A DNA stretch of 64,000 nucleotides, from positions 1,365,262 through 1,429,261 of the forward strand of contig VXAZ01000263.1 in NCBI GenBank assembly GCA_013399875.1, in the 5' to 3' direction. Positions within the stretch are counted from its first letter, which is position 1, and every line of letters begins with the position of its first letter. The translations under genes were made by a program, and so were the position numbers. The notes under the pieces were generated by a model. The model made no database searches and was not told where the DNA came from. It saw only the letters and a list, made by a program, of their open reading frames with translations. The stretch is from Gymnorhina tibicen. Lineage: Eukaryota > Chordata > Aves > Passeriformes > Artamidae. Positions 10,001 through 23,592 of the stretch are shown piece after piece.

Positions 10001-13000
10001 TTCAGTCTAATTAGGAAGACAAAAGAAGTTTCCTTAGATGTGTAAGTTAGCTTCAGTGGTGAATAAGATGTTAAAGAGTAGGTGATGGACTCTTTAAAAC
10101 AGCTTCTCTGATCTCCCTCACTCTACCAGTACTCCTTTCAAGATCTTAGCTGGTCTGCCCCACTATTAACCTCCCTCCACACTGAGAATTAGCTATTTAT
10201 TCTCAGCCTTTGTTCCTTCTCTCAAAGGGCCCCCTCCTCTCACACTCTACCCAAGAATTCTCAGCCATCTTCTATGAATCTGTATAACAAAAGCCTTTTG
10301 AAAGTCAAAATAAATTATATCCACTGGTTGGGATACAGAGAAGCCCCTAATTTGACCATTTACAGCACACTTTGAAAGACTTGATGCTGATGCAGTGCTG
10401 TTTTTACTGCAGTCTTATGACTTAACAGTGGTGTTAGGAGCATACCCAAATGACCTCTCCAATCTCAAATCTCTCTCACTAGCAAAGAGCAAGCTCTTTG
10501 TCCTTGTGGTGTCCCAGCAAAGTAGTATTTTATACCTTCAGTCTTTAGCACAGAGCATTCCGGTAATTTATCTTTTAATTGAGAAATAGTTCCTCCTGTC
10601 CTAGGATCTCTGTCAAAGAGGTAAAAAACGAAAAAAAAATTAAAAACCATAATTTGAAACCCATTTAATTTTATATATCCTTAAAATATGTGTAAATGTA
10701 GGAATCAAAAAAAAAAAAAAAAAAACCTTACCAAAACATCCAAAAATTAAAACCAGCAAATTGTGAACTAACCCAACAAAGTAACCGCATGCAACACAGT
10801 CTTTGTTTAAACTGGCAATCTCCACAAGGAAAACAGCAAACTACCTGAAATGCAACCCCTTCCACACCCATAGGGTGTACCTGTGAGGAATAAAACAAAC
10901 TGGACACATGGGCTTGGGTGTTCAGTAAACCAGGACTGAACTTTGTTGAGTGCAAAACAAATGTACCAGTTTACTAATTCAGTGCCTAAGGACAAAATCT
11001 CATTCCCAGCTCCTGCACATCACAAAATGTCACAACATTTGGCTGTGTCCCATCAAGCAAAAGCAAAATACCATGACTTCTCTCAGGGCAGGATTAAAGG
11101 ACAGTGTCAGTGCTTTGTTAGAAAGCTGGCAAATGTCTTCTTGTTTTGCTCAGAGTCACCCTGCCAAAGTAGCACAGTGGTAAGAGGCTGAATGGAAAAA
11201 ATGGGCACAAGAGAAGGATGAAACATATTCCATTTGCCTATCAGTGTCTGAGAAATAATTATTTAATAATTGTGACTTTCTAACAGAAAGATATATTGTA
11301 TTTAATACCGAAAAGCAATTTGCCATCTTTCTACTCCATTAGAAAACACTTCACTGATCATTAAAATGAAGCCAAGGGACAATGTGAGAATACCTGATAA
11401 AAACCTTAATTTAATTTAAAAAAAAAAAAAAAGAAAGGAAAGAAGTGAAACCACAGAACCTATTTTAATGGCTCAGTATTTGGCGTGAGTCTGAGCAGTA
11501 CATCACACCTGAAAATGGAAACTGCATTAAACCTTAACATCCTTAGCACTATCTCAGAGACTTTGGTTTGGTTTGGACTAGGCAGGGATGATGGGTTTGA
11601 GTCTCCAGGACTTCTCCCTATCACATATAAATCTTCTGCAGAGGTTCCACCCAAGCACTGCTGAGGCATAGTCTGTCAGATTTGATAAGACAGGAGGCCA
11701 CAGAATTAGAACTGCTCAACTGGATCTGAGGGCAATCAGACTTCCTACAGCATGACACAGCGTTACGGTAAAGCAGTGCCGTGGAACATTGCATTCAGGC
11801 TTGGTAATCAAATAAAACTGTCATTCAAGACTTACTATACTCCTGTGCATAGTTATCCATTATCTGTAACAAAACCTGAACTTATTAAATTACTTCATAT
11901 TTTCAGTATTATGCTGTTGTTTATTACAGAGCAATATGAAGGAATGCAGAAAGAGTCATTTTCTACTAATACTGAACAAGGAACATTATTAGATTAAGGA
12001 CAGAACATTACCCTTGAAGCTTTTCTCTCAGCTTTGTGCCATTGCAGAACATGCAGTTATATACTTCTCCCTGATGCCTCCTGCCACAGATTTAAAGAAC
12101 CAAGGCAAATCACTCCCATCACTCTTCTAACACTGTGGAAGAGGCAGAGAAGGAAATATGTTAATTTTGGTAACATACCAGAAGAGTACATTGGTGTCAT
12201 ATTCCTTCCATCTGCAGAAAACAAAAGGCTAGCTGGTTCCCACCATACACCTATAAGATGAGACAGGCAGAAATGCCCAATGATAAAAGGGGGTTTACAA
12301 AAAGAGAAAGAAAGATGAAAATTGATACACATATAATAGCAGTACCTGGGTAATGGACAGGAGGGAAATCATGTTTCATACAAGGCCCCAGAAATCCCTT
12401 TTCAGTGTTTCAGAGACAATGCATAAGTTGGGGGGTGGGGGACACACAAGAGCCTGGAGTCTGCTATTATTCCTCCAGTTCCAATCTTGTATGAGTAGAA
12501 GCCCCGGGGTAGGAGTTTAGTTACCAGCCTTTGCCCACGGGTTACTCTTCTGGTTGTTCATCAGTGTGTCACAACTAGTTAGTGCTTGCAAGAGCCAGGT
12601 TCGGAGGCACACAGAGAATGGACAGCAGTGCACAGGCATTGCAGAAGGAGCTTTGCAGGGGATCTTATCTCCTCTACTTCCTGCAGTCACACCAAGAGAG
12701 CAACAAGTCATGATACATCGATTCTCTGGTCCCCTCAGCTTAACCCTCTGAGGCAAGTGGGGGCAAAGCCAGAAGAGGGGCAGAGAAGCCCAGCCAGATC
12801 CACTTTCCCAAGTGGAAACCAGCAAGGTCATCTCAAACCCTGACAAACTCTATTCTACTCTCCTCTGGGAACTCTGTCCATATGTTTGTGATGAGGAAAC
12901 AGCTTTGCATGCAGCTGCCAGTTATTTTCATTTAACCCCATCATTTGGCAATGCCCACATGTGCGACTGTGCAAATAGTCTTTTCACGGAGTTTCCATGT

Positions 13001-14259
13001 GTTTACAGGGTCATTATTCAGAAGCTTTCTGATCAGACAGCGTTGGAAGTTACATCATTTGCCAACAGTGTTTGGAGTGTTCAGTATCTGTGAAGAACAG
13101 ATACAAGGTATAATCAAAACTCCACAGAAACAAGGATTACTTTTCAGCCTTAACTAAGCTTTCTTTGACTTCTGGCCACTTTGTTTGATTGAACAATGAG
13201 AGACTTCTGTAGTGAAAACCTTCTCCAACCTCCAAGTCCTAATGAGGGCTTCTTATTCCAAGATCTTGGATCAGGAGAAGGGAGGCATATCCAGGTGGAT
13301 ATTGCCTCAGGATGAGCACAAATTTACACAGCTTTTCTCAATGTGAAGGGCACAGGAAGAAGCCACAAAGACAAGCAAGCAAGGGCAAAAGTCTGATCAG
13401 CCTTTGATGTGGATAACCTAAAAAAAAATAAAGACTTGGATAACATTTTAGCCTGAAGGCAGAACAGGAGGTTTATACGGCTAAAGGATCCAGAATTAGA
13501 TTTAACACACTATAAACACAGCCTGCAATGTGAGCAACACGTCTTACCCACTTTGGTACTGACTGCTGCCACCAAAGTACAGCAAAGCTGAATTCAGACA
13601 ACAGGGCTCTTACAAGACTTAGAACACCCTCAGCCTGCCCTCAGTCCCTTAAGCAAACTCAGAAGTGAGGCAAGTCCATCCTTCCAAGAGACCTTAACAG
13701 AATAAAACTATTTCTGGCTTTCATGCAGGAAAAAAAAAAGATCTTACATTGCTTCAAAAGTTAAAACAAGGGACTGGAGACAGGCAGGGAGATATCTACA
13801 GCTGCTGCATTAGTATCAGGAAGAACACAAGGTAAAAACTGAAAAGAACAGTGTTTCTGGTGAATGGAAGTAATGTGAAACTGTTACCAACTTCTAACTG
13901 TAATTGCAAGAAAAGAGATGGGCAGCAGACAGAAAAGTTGAGAGAGTTGCTCTATGTGCTGTCAGTATGCTGCAAACCCTAATAAAATATGGGCAATGTG
14001 TACTCTACTGTCTTCTGGACTTTTCTGATTGCACCATATGCTGGAAGTACACGTCTGCTCTTTACATAAAATGGATAGTACATACTTTAAAAACAAATGT
14101 GAGAATCCACAGGGTAGAAGCTGATTAACATTGAGCTGGGCACATGAATTTGTTAGTCCAGTGCCACGTGTCTGACTCACACAGTCATGCTGGTGCAACA
14201 TTCTTTAGCTCCATTGCTGTGAGCCTGGAAATTGAACATCCATTTAGTCCTAACAGCAA
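7071..14259. other. No gene seen; long unique AT-rich stretch
   Basis: No CR1 or LTR is recognised. Simple features are a 19-base A run at 10707-10725 and a 15-base A run at 11418-11432. A short block at about 8745-8800 holds two CCAAT/ATTGG-type motifs (CAACCAATGG and CTAATTGGCT), which could be a weak regulatory site but has no CpG enrichment. The remaining ORFs (up to 109 codons) have no domain I recognise. Confidence 0.5.
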
Positions 14260-14265
14260 CAACAT
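14260..14265. repeat. Target-site duplication, left copy (CAACAT)
   Basis: CAACAT directly before the LTR, repeated at 14788-14793. A 6-bp duplication is typical of class II (ERVK/beta-like) integration. Confidence 0.75.
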
Positions 14266-14787
14266 TGTCGCTGTGGTACTTAGCTGGTGGTAGAAGCTGT
14301 TGCTTTTCCCTAAGAATCCCTGGCTCAGGAACTCCTGGCGGTGTCCGGGCACCTCACATGCAGCTTCTCTCTCACCATGCGATGGAGGCACGCGGCCAAG
14401 CCCACACAGAGCTGCTAGCTCGAGCGGTATCAGAAGTAAAGAGTCCAGAGATGGCCCTCGCCAGGAATCCGATGTTTTATTTCTGACCAGCTCCCAAGCC
14501 AGGCCAGGTAGCAAGAGGCCGGGCCTCCGCCCGACAGGTTCTTATCAAGGGACACAGACAGGGGAGGGACAACAGCTGAGGGCCAATGGGGTGTGACCCA
14601 GGGTTAGAGTGACCGTCTGGCTGCTGACCAACCAGGGGGACCCTCCTCACACAGGTCACAAGACCAGGTGAGGGGATTTGGCCAGCTGGCTTGTGGGGGG
14701 TGTCAGATCTCTGAATTCACCCACCACTGAGCTGCTGAGCCCCCTGGTTCCCCAGCCGTCCCAGCTGGTGGCTCGGGGACTACAACA
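14266..14787 (-). mobile_element. Solo LTR, class II (ERVK-type) endogenous retrovirus
   Basis: A 522-bp element with TG...CA termini is flanked by perfect CAACAT copies. On the minus strand it begins TGTTGTAGTCCCCGAGCC, carries an AATAAA signal (plus TTTATT at 14476-14481) followed by a U5 that includes 'ggcgagggccatctctggactc', and ends CACAGCGACA. The poly(A) signal gives minus orientation. It is richer in GC and CpG than its surroundings. No internal retroviral sequence is present. The ORFs here of 84-109 codons are LTR sequence, not genes. Class is inferred from duplication length and layout; boundaries are read directly. Confidence 0.8.
14476..14481 (-). promoter_or_regulatory. LTR polyadenylation signal, minus strand
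   Basis: Plus-strand TTTATT, i.e. AATAAA on the minus strand, placed about 60% along the LTR as expected for the R region. Confidence 0.6.
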
Positions 14788-14793
14788 CAACAT
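14788..14793. repeat. Target-site duplication, right copy (CAACAT)
   Basis: Perfect copy of 14260-14265 directly after the LTR. Confidence 0.75.
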
Positions 14794-17700
14794 CTCCAGC
14801 AAGTAGCTCCTGGGACAAATGAACACTGTGCACTGAAATATTGGGCTTATAGAAAAAGCATTTCTTCCCTTTTACCACGTTATACATATCTCAGTCTCAT
14901 TTGTATTTAAGAAAAAAAGGAACTTGGATTGTGCAAGAATCTTTCAAACAAAACTGCGTTACAATTCCACAGTGAAAAGTAGATGCATGGATCTGTGATG
15001 GGCTGCTGATTAATTTTTGACAAATCGATATTCTCATGACAGATTAAGAGGGCATACATTTCACAATTTATAGCACTCACAATATGCACACATAGCAATA
15101 AGCACTTGGGGTACAGTTTCCTGCTTAGGAAGTTTTTTACATAAGGCTTTATAAATATTTTTTATCAAATTCTTTTAAATATTTTCTTGTCAGTAATATA
15201 TCTACCTCCTTAATGTCAGAATTCTCTAAAAGTGGGTGTTTCAGCAGATCACCATTATGCTCAAGCTTTCCTTGCCTAAAAGACAATTAATTCTACCTCA
15301 GGAAAGAGGAATTGCCCCATATCTGTAGAAATTGTAACAGAGGTTATCATTACTACTATTAAATAAAGACATCAGACAATAGAAACCCTAACACGATAGT
15401 AGACACAATGAATTGGGGTTTGGGATTTTTTTCTTCATTTTGGGACGTAATTGCATGACTACAGAGTGTCCAGGAAACTACTTCAAAGAGCTACATGAAA
15501 ACAAGCAATCCCCTCTCTTTAAAAAAAAAAAACAAAAAAAACCACAAAACCCTCAATATTCTGAATATTTTGCAGAAGTATCATTCCTTCTCTTCCTCTT
15601 TTCAACAAAATTGTTTGAAACCCAAGGTTAAATAAAGTTAGTTACAATTATGCAGCTCCTGTTTTTCAGCTCTATTAATTCTGGACAGAAAGTGTTCAAT
15701 TGTTTCTTGTTTTTTATCTGTCTACCGTTGTTTCTAACGTACATCTGGATAAACAGCAGCACCCTCTTTCTTTGCACTTCTCAATATTGGATGCAATATT
15801 TCATTTTAGGACAAGCTCTGGGTTGGGACAGTACTGAAGAGACAAAACAGTCTGGCTTTCTGAGCTCTAACCAGATTCTAATAAGAAGGATGGGTTGAAA
15901 ATAATCTCCCATGCAGTAAAACTACCTTGAAGTCTGGCGATAAACATTCAGAGAAGAAAATTAATCTGTAGACAATCAAGGAAAACTGCCTCTCAGTAGT
16001 CTGACTCAGACTATTTTGTGGACTATAACACAGAGGGTTTGCAAGGTATTGCACAAAAACATTGCTTTAACATTTAAAGAGCCAACAAAACAAGTTGTTC
16101 TAGATAGAAGTTCTCTCTTGAAGAAAAACAGGTAGCTGGAGACATGGTGGGGTGGGATAAAAAGGACAGCGGGAGCTGCCAAAGCTTAAAATGGCTAGGA
16201 CCACAGCACCACCATATTAAACTAGTTTTATTGATCTCATTCCATCCTGTACCATGATAAACATGAAATAATACCAAATAAGATCCAAACTTAAAGCTAG
16301 TCTGACTTTTCAAAACATTCCTTACTAGGATGTTATACCTACAGAAAGTCTATTTGAAGATGAACTGCCAAGATGATTAACAGTGGAAAAGATAATATTT
16401 CCTTTCTCATTATTGACAGGTACTGTTTAAAATGTATTTTATAGAATTACCTCAATATTTACTGTTATATGTGTACATATATCTGAATACAGCACATGTA
16501 AAGCATTTAAATCTACATCATTTAAGTTATATTCCTATTTAAGTGTTATTTCCTATTTAAGAGTTGAATTAAAAATTTTTATGCAAAAAGCAATCACAGA
16601 GCATGTGTTTGTAGGCTGATGAGTAGGTAAGTAGATGTTACTAACTGCAAAAAGAGGAGTTTTATGTATTTCTAAAAACATGTGAATTTTGAAACTCGCA
16701 ACTATCCTAAGAGAGAAACGAGTCAGTCCAGTTACTTTTTGTGAGTAAATGGTACAGTATTTCCAAATCTATTTTTACTTTGTTGAGTCATTCACAAACC
16801 AAATCCATTCTCTACAAACATCTTTGCTGTTTGCAAATTACTCACTGAATAATTTATATGAAGCAAATTCACCCTAAGGGTTTCCCTGCAAGCTTCTTTG
16901 CTTTTACTGTTCCCTGCCTATTATCCAGTGTGTTTGAGCAGGTTCCCAAGCCACACAACTTTATTTCTACTCTGCAAGTGAATGAGTGAAACATTAAGCT
17001 GCTATATCCATACAAGAGGAATAACAAATCACGAATCAGGAACAGCCAATTTTGTTTTCAAGTGAAAAGCCATCTTTACCTAGCTGTTTAGGAGCTGACA
17101 ATATTCCCTCAGAAAGCACATCAAGAAGCGTGACTCATGAACCACAGCAGCAGGGCTGGCAGGGTGCTTCATCAAAAGGCAAATCCCATTTCAGACGCAT
17201 ACAGCAGGGAAAATGCTACAGGAGGCTCTCAAAATGGCTTTTCTTTTGTTTCTGAAGCCCAGAAGTACCCTTCAGACCACTGACCTCCCTAAGACAATGG
17301 CAAGACAACATGTTTTGCAGACACTCCTAAAGCAGTTATTTGGCATCACTGTGACCCCGTGGTTCTTTTGTGCCATATTAGTGCTGTACTGTACAAATCA
17401 TGAAATGCAAGAGCCCGTCCAAAGTAAGTTCTCCAAAAGCTCACCGCTGTTTTCAAATGGCATGGCATTCAAAACTATGGAATATTCATCAAGTTAGCTA
17501 GTTTCTAAGATTTTTTCCCAAGCTGAGATAGAGATGGATGAGAGAAGAAGAACTGAATAGAGGCCACGGGAGGGACAAGCAGGGGTCAAGATGACACAAA
17601 AAAACATGCACCGTTCAAAACCATGATTCAGTTAAAATTCAGGTAATTGTTTAGGAAGACTGACCAGAAGCCCTGTTCTGCACAGACCAGTTTACCAGCC

Positions 17701-20700
17701 AGCTTTAAGGTAGATCCTGCCTTGCTGTAAGAACTGTGGCTCTTGAGCCTGAGAAGCAGCAAGCACTTAGTTATTCTGATGTGAGCAATGACAGCAACTC
17801 CAACAGTCTGCTGCATTAAGAGGACAATATTTAGCACTTGTCAGGGTTATGCCCACCAGGTAGAAAAAACACTTGAGCAGTATCATTTCCTTCTCACCCT
17901 ATCTCACAGCCTTCCTTTGCTTTTGATCCAAATTCAGACTGCACCGCAACAAAAAATTACATGTAGAATATTATTATTAAAATAATCAACTTTTATTATC
18001 AACTCAACCTGAGTGCTACACACAGGCTCCATTGAAATAGCTACATTACATTTTTGGATTATCCTTTCTCTTTTCCTTTGTGTATGCATATAAAAGAAAT
18101 TTTTACACTGGAATCATGTAATATCACCAATACTGACCTCCTTTTCAGTCTACAGAGATTAACAGTCCCTTGAGGATTGTATTGACCCTGGCTTTGCTCT
18201 CGCCACTATTTACCTCTCAGGTCAATGAATCTTGATGATGATTACAACAAAGTCAATACCTGCTTATTACAGTTAGAAAAAGAATCACTGAGAAGGCTTA
18301 TGAACACTAGTTTGGTGTCTGCCAAAACTACCCTACTCAAGGAGTCTGTCAAGGTTTCATTGTGTCTGTCTTCTTTTCTAGTACGACTTGTCTCAAGTAA
18401 CGATGAAAAAATGCCACTTGAAGGCTAAATAATCCAGTCTGTTCTTATAAAAGGAGCCCTAACAAGCATATTTTAATATTTAAGACATATGCAAGTATTC
18501 ATTAGTATACAAATTCAAGCACATAAGCCCAGACTTTCTACCAGAAAATTACTATTTGAAGGTTGTGTGTAGTTGTTGTGGGTTTTTCAATAGTTACTGC
18601 AACTTTTAGGATTTAATTCAAGTCTTCTTTGTATTTAATGCCAAGAGCTGGTCCCCAGGGTGGGTAGTACATTTAGTCCCCTGTTCCTATTTAATTTTAT
18701 TTTTATGGTAGATTTAAAATGAACTCCAGAGCTCAGTTGTTGGTCGCAACTTTCCAAATAGAGAGCTCAGGAAACTATCCAAGTAACATCTTTACAATCC
18801 TAACACCAGAATCTACAAAATCCATCCATACAGCCAAATCCTGAGGTAGGAGGAAGGAAAATCGTAAGAGTTTATTTTGGAGGGAAAATATCAGGGAAGA
18901 AGTGTAGCTCAGTAAACCTTGAGAAGAAAGGTGTGATGACCGTGCAGCTTTGACCAAATTTGTGGCAAACATGCAGACATCCTCAGTTATGCAAACCTGG
19001 GATGTCCACCCTTCCTGCTCCTGCTAGCAAGATCTGTCCTTACTGTGCAGTTAAATTTACTGACAAATTTATACTTGTTCATGTTTTATTCCGTTAAGGT
19101 ATCATAAGTGTCTCAAAGGCATAGACAACAGCTAAACCTACATTAGACATCCTACTTCCACGCATTCGTTGAATTCAAATTCAGACAAGCACTATCAAAA
19201 TTCTGAAGACCTTTCCCCTTTACTCATCCCACAGGTATGTTCATCTCCATTGCATTCAGCAACTCATCTCTGCCCACTCAGCCAAATGACTGAGAAATCC
19301 TCTGCTTCACAGCTGAGCTTTCGTGAGCATTAAGATGTACAAGACATTGAAGCTTCAAGCAAAGGTCACCAGAACAGCTTTAAGAGAAACATTTCAAATA
19401 TTTTCTGATGGCCCACTTCCTAACTGCCTTAAAAATTTGAGAATCCATAAGGAAGGTGAGGTCTATACTTAGTCTTAAGGTCCTCGGATAGGCAAGGACA
19501 CTGAGTGTGGTTGGGCTGCATTTTTCACGAAGTCCAACACCTTTCCAGAGGTTGCAATGTTTCTGCAAGGACTGGTGTTTGCCTTTTGCTTAATCACCTG
19601 CCATCTCTTCAGTCTTTTTCCTAGAGGAAGAAAAGGGTGTTCCTAAACTGTTCGTTATAGTTAAACATAAAAATTCAGAATAGACTTTTCTAGTCAGTTA
19701 ACCATATTCTTGAGGGAAAACATAAGGTAGTACAATTATTAAAGAGCACTCTCAGAAATAGCCACATCTTTATTGTGTCAACCCTTTGCCAAAAAAAAAA
19801 TAAGATTTATAGTAAAAGCCACTTACATTTCTTCTTTGCAGAACCAAGCCATCTGCCTCCAATATACCATCAGCCCCTGCTAGATTAATTCACACATATT
19901 TTAAAGCCCCAGAGTAACCATTAGAATGGAAATTGGACACTACTTGTCATTTGCAAAGCCTTCTTAACTGGAGAGGCTTCCCATTTGTTCAATTAAATGT
20001 TTGCATGTGCAATACACTTTATGAAATTTATCCCAAAACAGTGAGGACTGAAATAATATTGGAGGCAGATGGCACAGCTGTTCCATTTAGAGCTATCATC
20101 GGCAATATATGAAGTGATGGACAGGACGGGGAAGTGGGAGTGAAAACTTGATACGAAGAAGAATATTATCCGTGGATATCAGCAATAAACAAACCATTTC
20201 AGTGCCAATCTTCCCTCCCCTATCGTATGTAGCTGCGTGACTCACTTGAGTTTATCCAATTAGAAAATACTCATTTAATTCAAGAAGTCAGCCACTAAAG
20301 CCATGTAAGGTTTTCCCCTAAGAGAATCCATCCCTCTCCCTTGAAAGCTAAGGGAGTCTGAAAATGTGTCTTTCACACTGACACAAGGAGGCAGATATTT
20401 GTATGGGCTGATGAGGCAGCACACATGCGGAAGAGACAGAGATACCAGCAAGAATAGGGAGCAAGTTTAAGCTACTGCTTATTTGCATGCCTCTCACAGA
20501 GCAGAAATCATTGCACCGTGCTCCAGATGCTGCAAATCTCAAGATGCACATCCAGGGCTCATAATTAAAACTGGCAAACGTTTTCACTGAGGAGAGGGAG
20601 GAAAAACCCAGAGCTATCCCAGCTACGCTACATCTATTTCTGGGGTGCTGATCTGTTCTACCACCTCAGTATTAGGAAGTTTCAAGGGAAGGGGCATGCA

Positions 20701-23106
20701 AAAACACCCCCTCACAGACAGAAGACTTGCAAGAACCTGATGAGAGCATACCTCTTTCTGTACAGCACCTAGACTGGGGCCAGAGGTTCAGTAAACTAAA
20801 TGAGCAAAGTAATCAAAAATTTCTTGAAAAAGATTTTTCAACCCTCATGAAAGAAAATTGGATGATATGTAGAAATAGATTTAAACCAAAAGAGGTTGGC
20901 AGGAAAGGTTTTCATCTCAGAATGCACTGCTTTACTGGAAAACAAGGAATGAGGATCACATTGTCCATTGCAAGCCAGGACATATCCCAAAGAAGATTTG
21001 CCTTAGATGCAGAACAAAAACCACCTGGGGCAAGAAGACAGATCCCGATCCTCATATCCACATGCAGGAAATGACACTAGCTCTGTGGGACCCCAGCCCC
21101 CTTTGCTGCAGATTCAACATAACGCCAACTGTCAAAAAAAGTTACAAGACAAACTCCATTAAGAAAGAATCCTAGAAACCAAAGGACAGGTCTCACCACC
21201 TCCTTTCCTCCCCACAGCCTACTTTTTCCCTGCTTTCCTCTTCAATCCTACAGCCTATTAGAGACTTTCACAGCTGGAGTGCTGCTGAAAACAGAGAAAA
21301 TCTGTTTTGTATGGACTGTCAGTGAGAAGAAGAAAGTTCTCCATGTGTGCCATGTGACAATAAACGGCCAGGGGAAAGAATGCTGAAAAGCCAAAAAGTA
21401 CATCCCAGTTCACCAGAATACCCATGTTTCAATAGGTTCAGCTGGAGACTCTTATGCCTAATGCTTTAAGAATAATTAGAGGGAAAAAAATACTGCCAAT
21501 GCACAAGTAAGGGAGGTGAGAGGGCACTTAGGAAATGAATGGCACTCTACCTAGCAAAGGATTTCTTTGTGACAGTGAAGGGGCACTAGGTTGTACATTC
21601 AGTAGTGCATTACTTAAAAAAGTATTTCCTGACCTTGCTGTTTCAGAATAAATGCTTCCCTCCCAACCACCTCCTTCCCAGTGGTAATACTATAAAAGAT
21701 GTGCCCCAAGGGACAAGTTTCTAATAATGTTGTAATCTTGCTTTCCAAGCACTTACAACAACTGCAGGAGCAATTTTAAAATAAAAGTAGTAAATTCATA
21801 AGACTCAACCTCTTCTTTATTTGCAGGAAAATTTGGCTGTTCTGAAATTATTGCAAACGGTACCATCACAGAGAAATATATTTAGTTCCTAGCTCTCATT
21901 TTCTCACGCTGCTGTAAACAGCACAATACATGGAAACTCCAGACAAATGATGAAACGTAAGTGTCCTAATTTACTGGGTTTGTACCCTGGCTTCATTTCA
22001 GCTACATCTTAAAAGGCCAATATCCACATATGATTCCAATAACTCCAGTGACATAAAATAGCTATTCATAATTAGTTATTTTCCACCAAAGTTGTAAATA
22101 TGAAAGTCACCACAAGGGCGAAAATGCACAGCTAATCCAGAAGTAATCCAGCTTCTGCAGAATACCTCTGCAAAGCATCAGTGAGAAGCAGGGGGGATTG
22201 GTGTACATTCTAAACAGCCTGTCCTCTTTGAATCACCATTTCCATGAGAGCAGTTCATCCACTCTTTCCTGCCACCACTGCAGCCTTCTCATCCTCAGGA
22301 GGGAAAGACGTGATACAAGTTACCCTCAAACACAGCGCTACGATAACAGCAACTGCCCGCTTTCAACTGCTTGTCTTGCTCTGCCCTGACCAGGTGTCCC
22401 TCTCAGGGGCTTCCGACAAGCTTCAGGTCCCTCAGTAGATGCTAACTACCGCTCGCCAGCTTCTTCTCCTGATTTTGGAGAAGGAGTGGAATTCAGCTCA
22501 CATCCACACAATTGCCACCCAGTAACACTCCACATTTCCCTTCTTTTGAACAGCCAAGTAATGATGAGGGGCAGAAACTTGGCAGCTACAGTAGACATTA
22601 CACTGATGGACTGGGAACTGAAGGACAGTAGGAGAAGATTCCCAGCTAAAATCTTGAAGTACTGCAGGAGGTAGGAACCAGGCCACTGATACATCTAGGA
22701 AACATGCAGTGGAGCACTGACTTTTGCTTACCGCCCCTATATCATGTGGGGGAAACTTCTCACTTTCTCCTACAAGAAAATGAATGAATTGCAAGTAGCT
22801 AAAAGCTCTGCAGGTGATGGGGTTTTTTTCCCTCTCCACTCCAATGATCTTCAACCTGTGAGTTACCACAGTGGCAAAATGCATTTCCGTTTTTAGGGTT
22901 TTGGTTGTTGGGGAGGCTGGGGGGAAATAGGTGGGATGCAGAAGCTTAGTTGGGGTTTTTTGGTTGGTTCATTGATTGGGTTTTTTTAAGTGACAACTAA
23001 AGCAAAGGTTTGGTTCTTCAAACAGAACAGAAATGAGCTTTTTACCATAAAAAGTGTAGATATTAGAAACAAAGAAAAGTAAGTTACCTTTTTTTCCCTC
23101 TCCTAG
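14794..23106. other. No gene seen; long unique AT-rich stretch
   Basis: No recognisable transposon or coding exon. Notable only for texture: a very AT-rich block at about 16380-16870 with homeobox-type TAAT/ATTA cores, and G/T-rich DNA at 22890-22990 containing GGGGAGG, GGGGGG and GTGGG runs that fall just short of a full G-quadruplex motif. A 115-codon ORF at 20727-21074 has no domain I recognise. Confidence 0.5.
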
Positions 23107-23322
23107 GGGTTCATGAACCCTCTGTTGGAACCTTATGTGCCCCCTACTCCCTTCAAGCTACAGGATGAAGCCTCAGTACCTCAGGAGATGGATGTCCTGT
23201 TTCTAAAAATAACCAAAGAAACCTCAGCAAACAGCCAAATTCCAGCGGTCTTCCTGAGGTCTTCAGAGGAACGATACCATGCTTTTGCAACAAAGACCTT
23301 TCTGCACTTCTGGGATACCTAG
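23107..23322 (+). other. Candidate 3'-terminal exon
   Basis: A strong splice acceptor precedes it: a run of about 15 pyrimidines and then TAG, with the AG at 23105-23106. Directly after it one frame is open for about 71 codons to a stop at 23320-23322, beginning GFMNPLLEPYVPPTPFKLQD. The open frame is not long enough to exclude chance, and no clear poly(A) signal follows within the next 250 bases before the LTR-like element. I do not recognise the peptide. A non-coding RNA exon is equally possible. Confidence 0.15.
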
Positions 23323-23592
23323 CACAAAGGGAAACAGTAAAAAGGAAAATTGAAGATGTCTCTTCAATTCACTGATCTCCTGCTACCAGAAGAGTCACTG
23401 GTGGCATGTGGATGCTGTAATTATAGAGAACTCAAAGAATATCAATTTGGTCTAGAGTCAAGGTCCCAAAGCCATCTACCTAAGCCAACTGTAAAGGCTG
23501 AAGCCTGTGTTAGTCAGTGGGACTCTATTTTACCTTCTGGGAAGTCTTGCAACCTGGCTTTACTTTTATCATCACTACCTCTGTTAAAAAGC

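Noticed and set aside
14185..14659. ORFs of 60-109 codons on both strands
   Set aside because: All fall mainly within the ERVK-type LTR.
22890..22990. G/T-rich segment as a G-quadruplex
   Set aside because: Only three G runs of three or more are close enough together; the standard four-run motif is not met.
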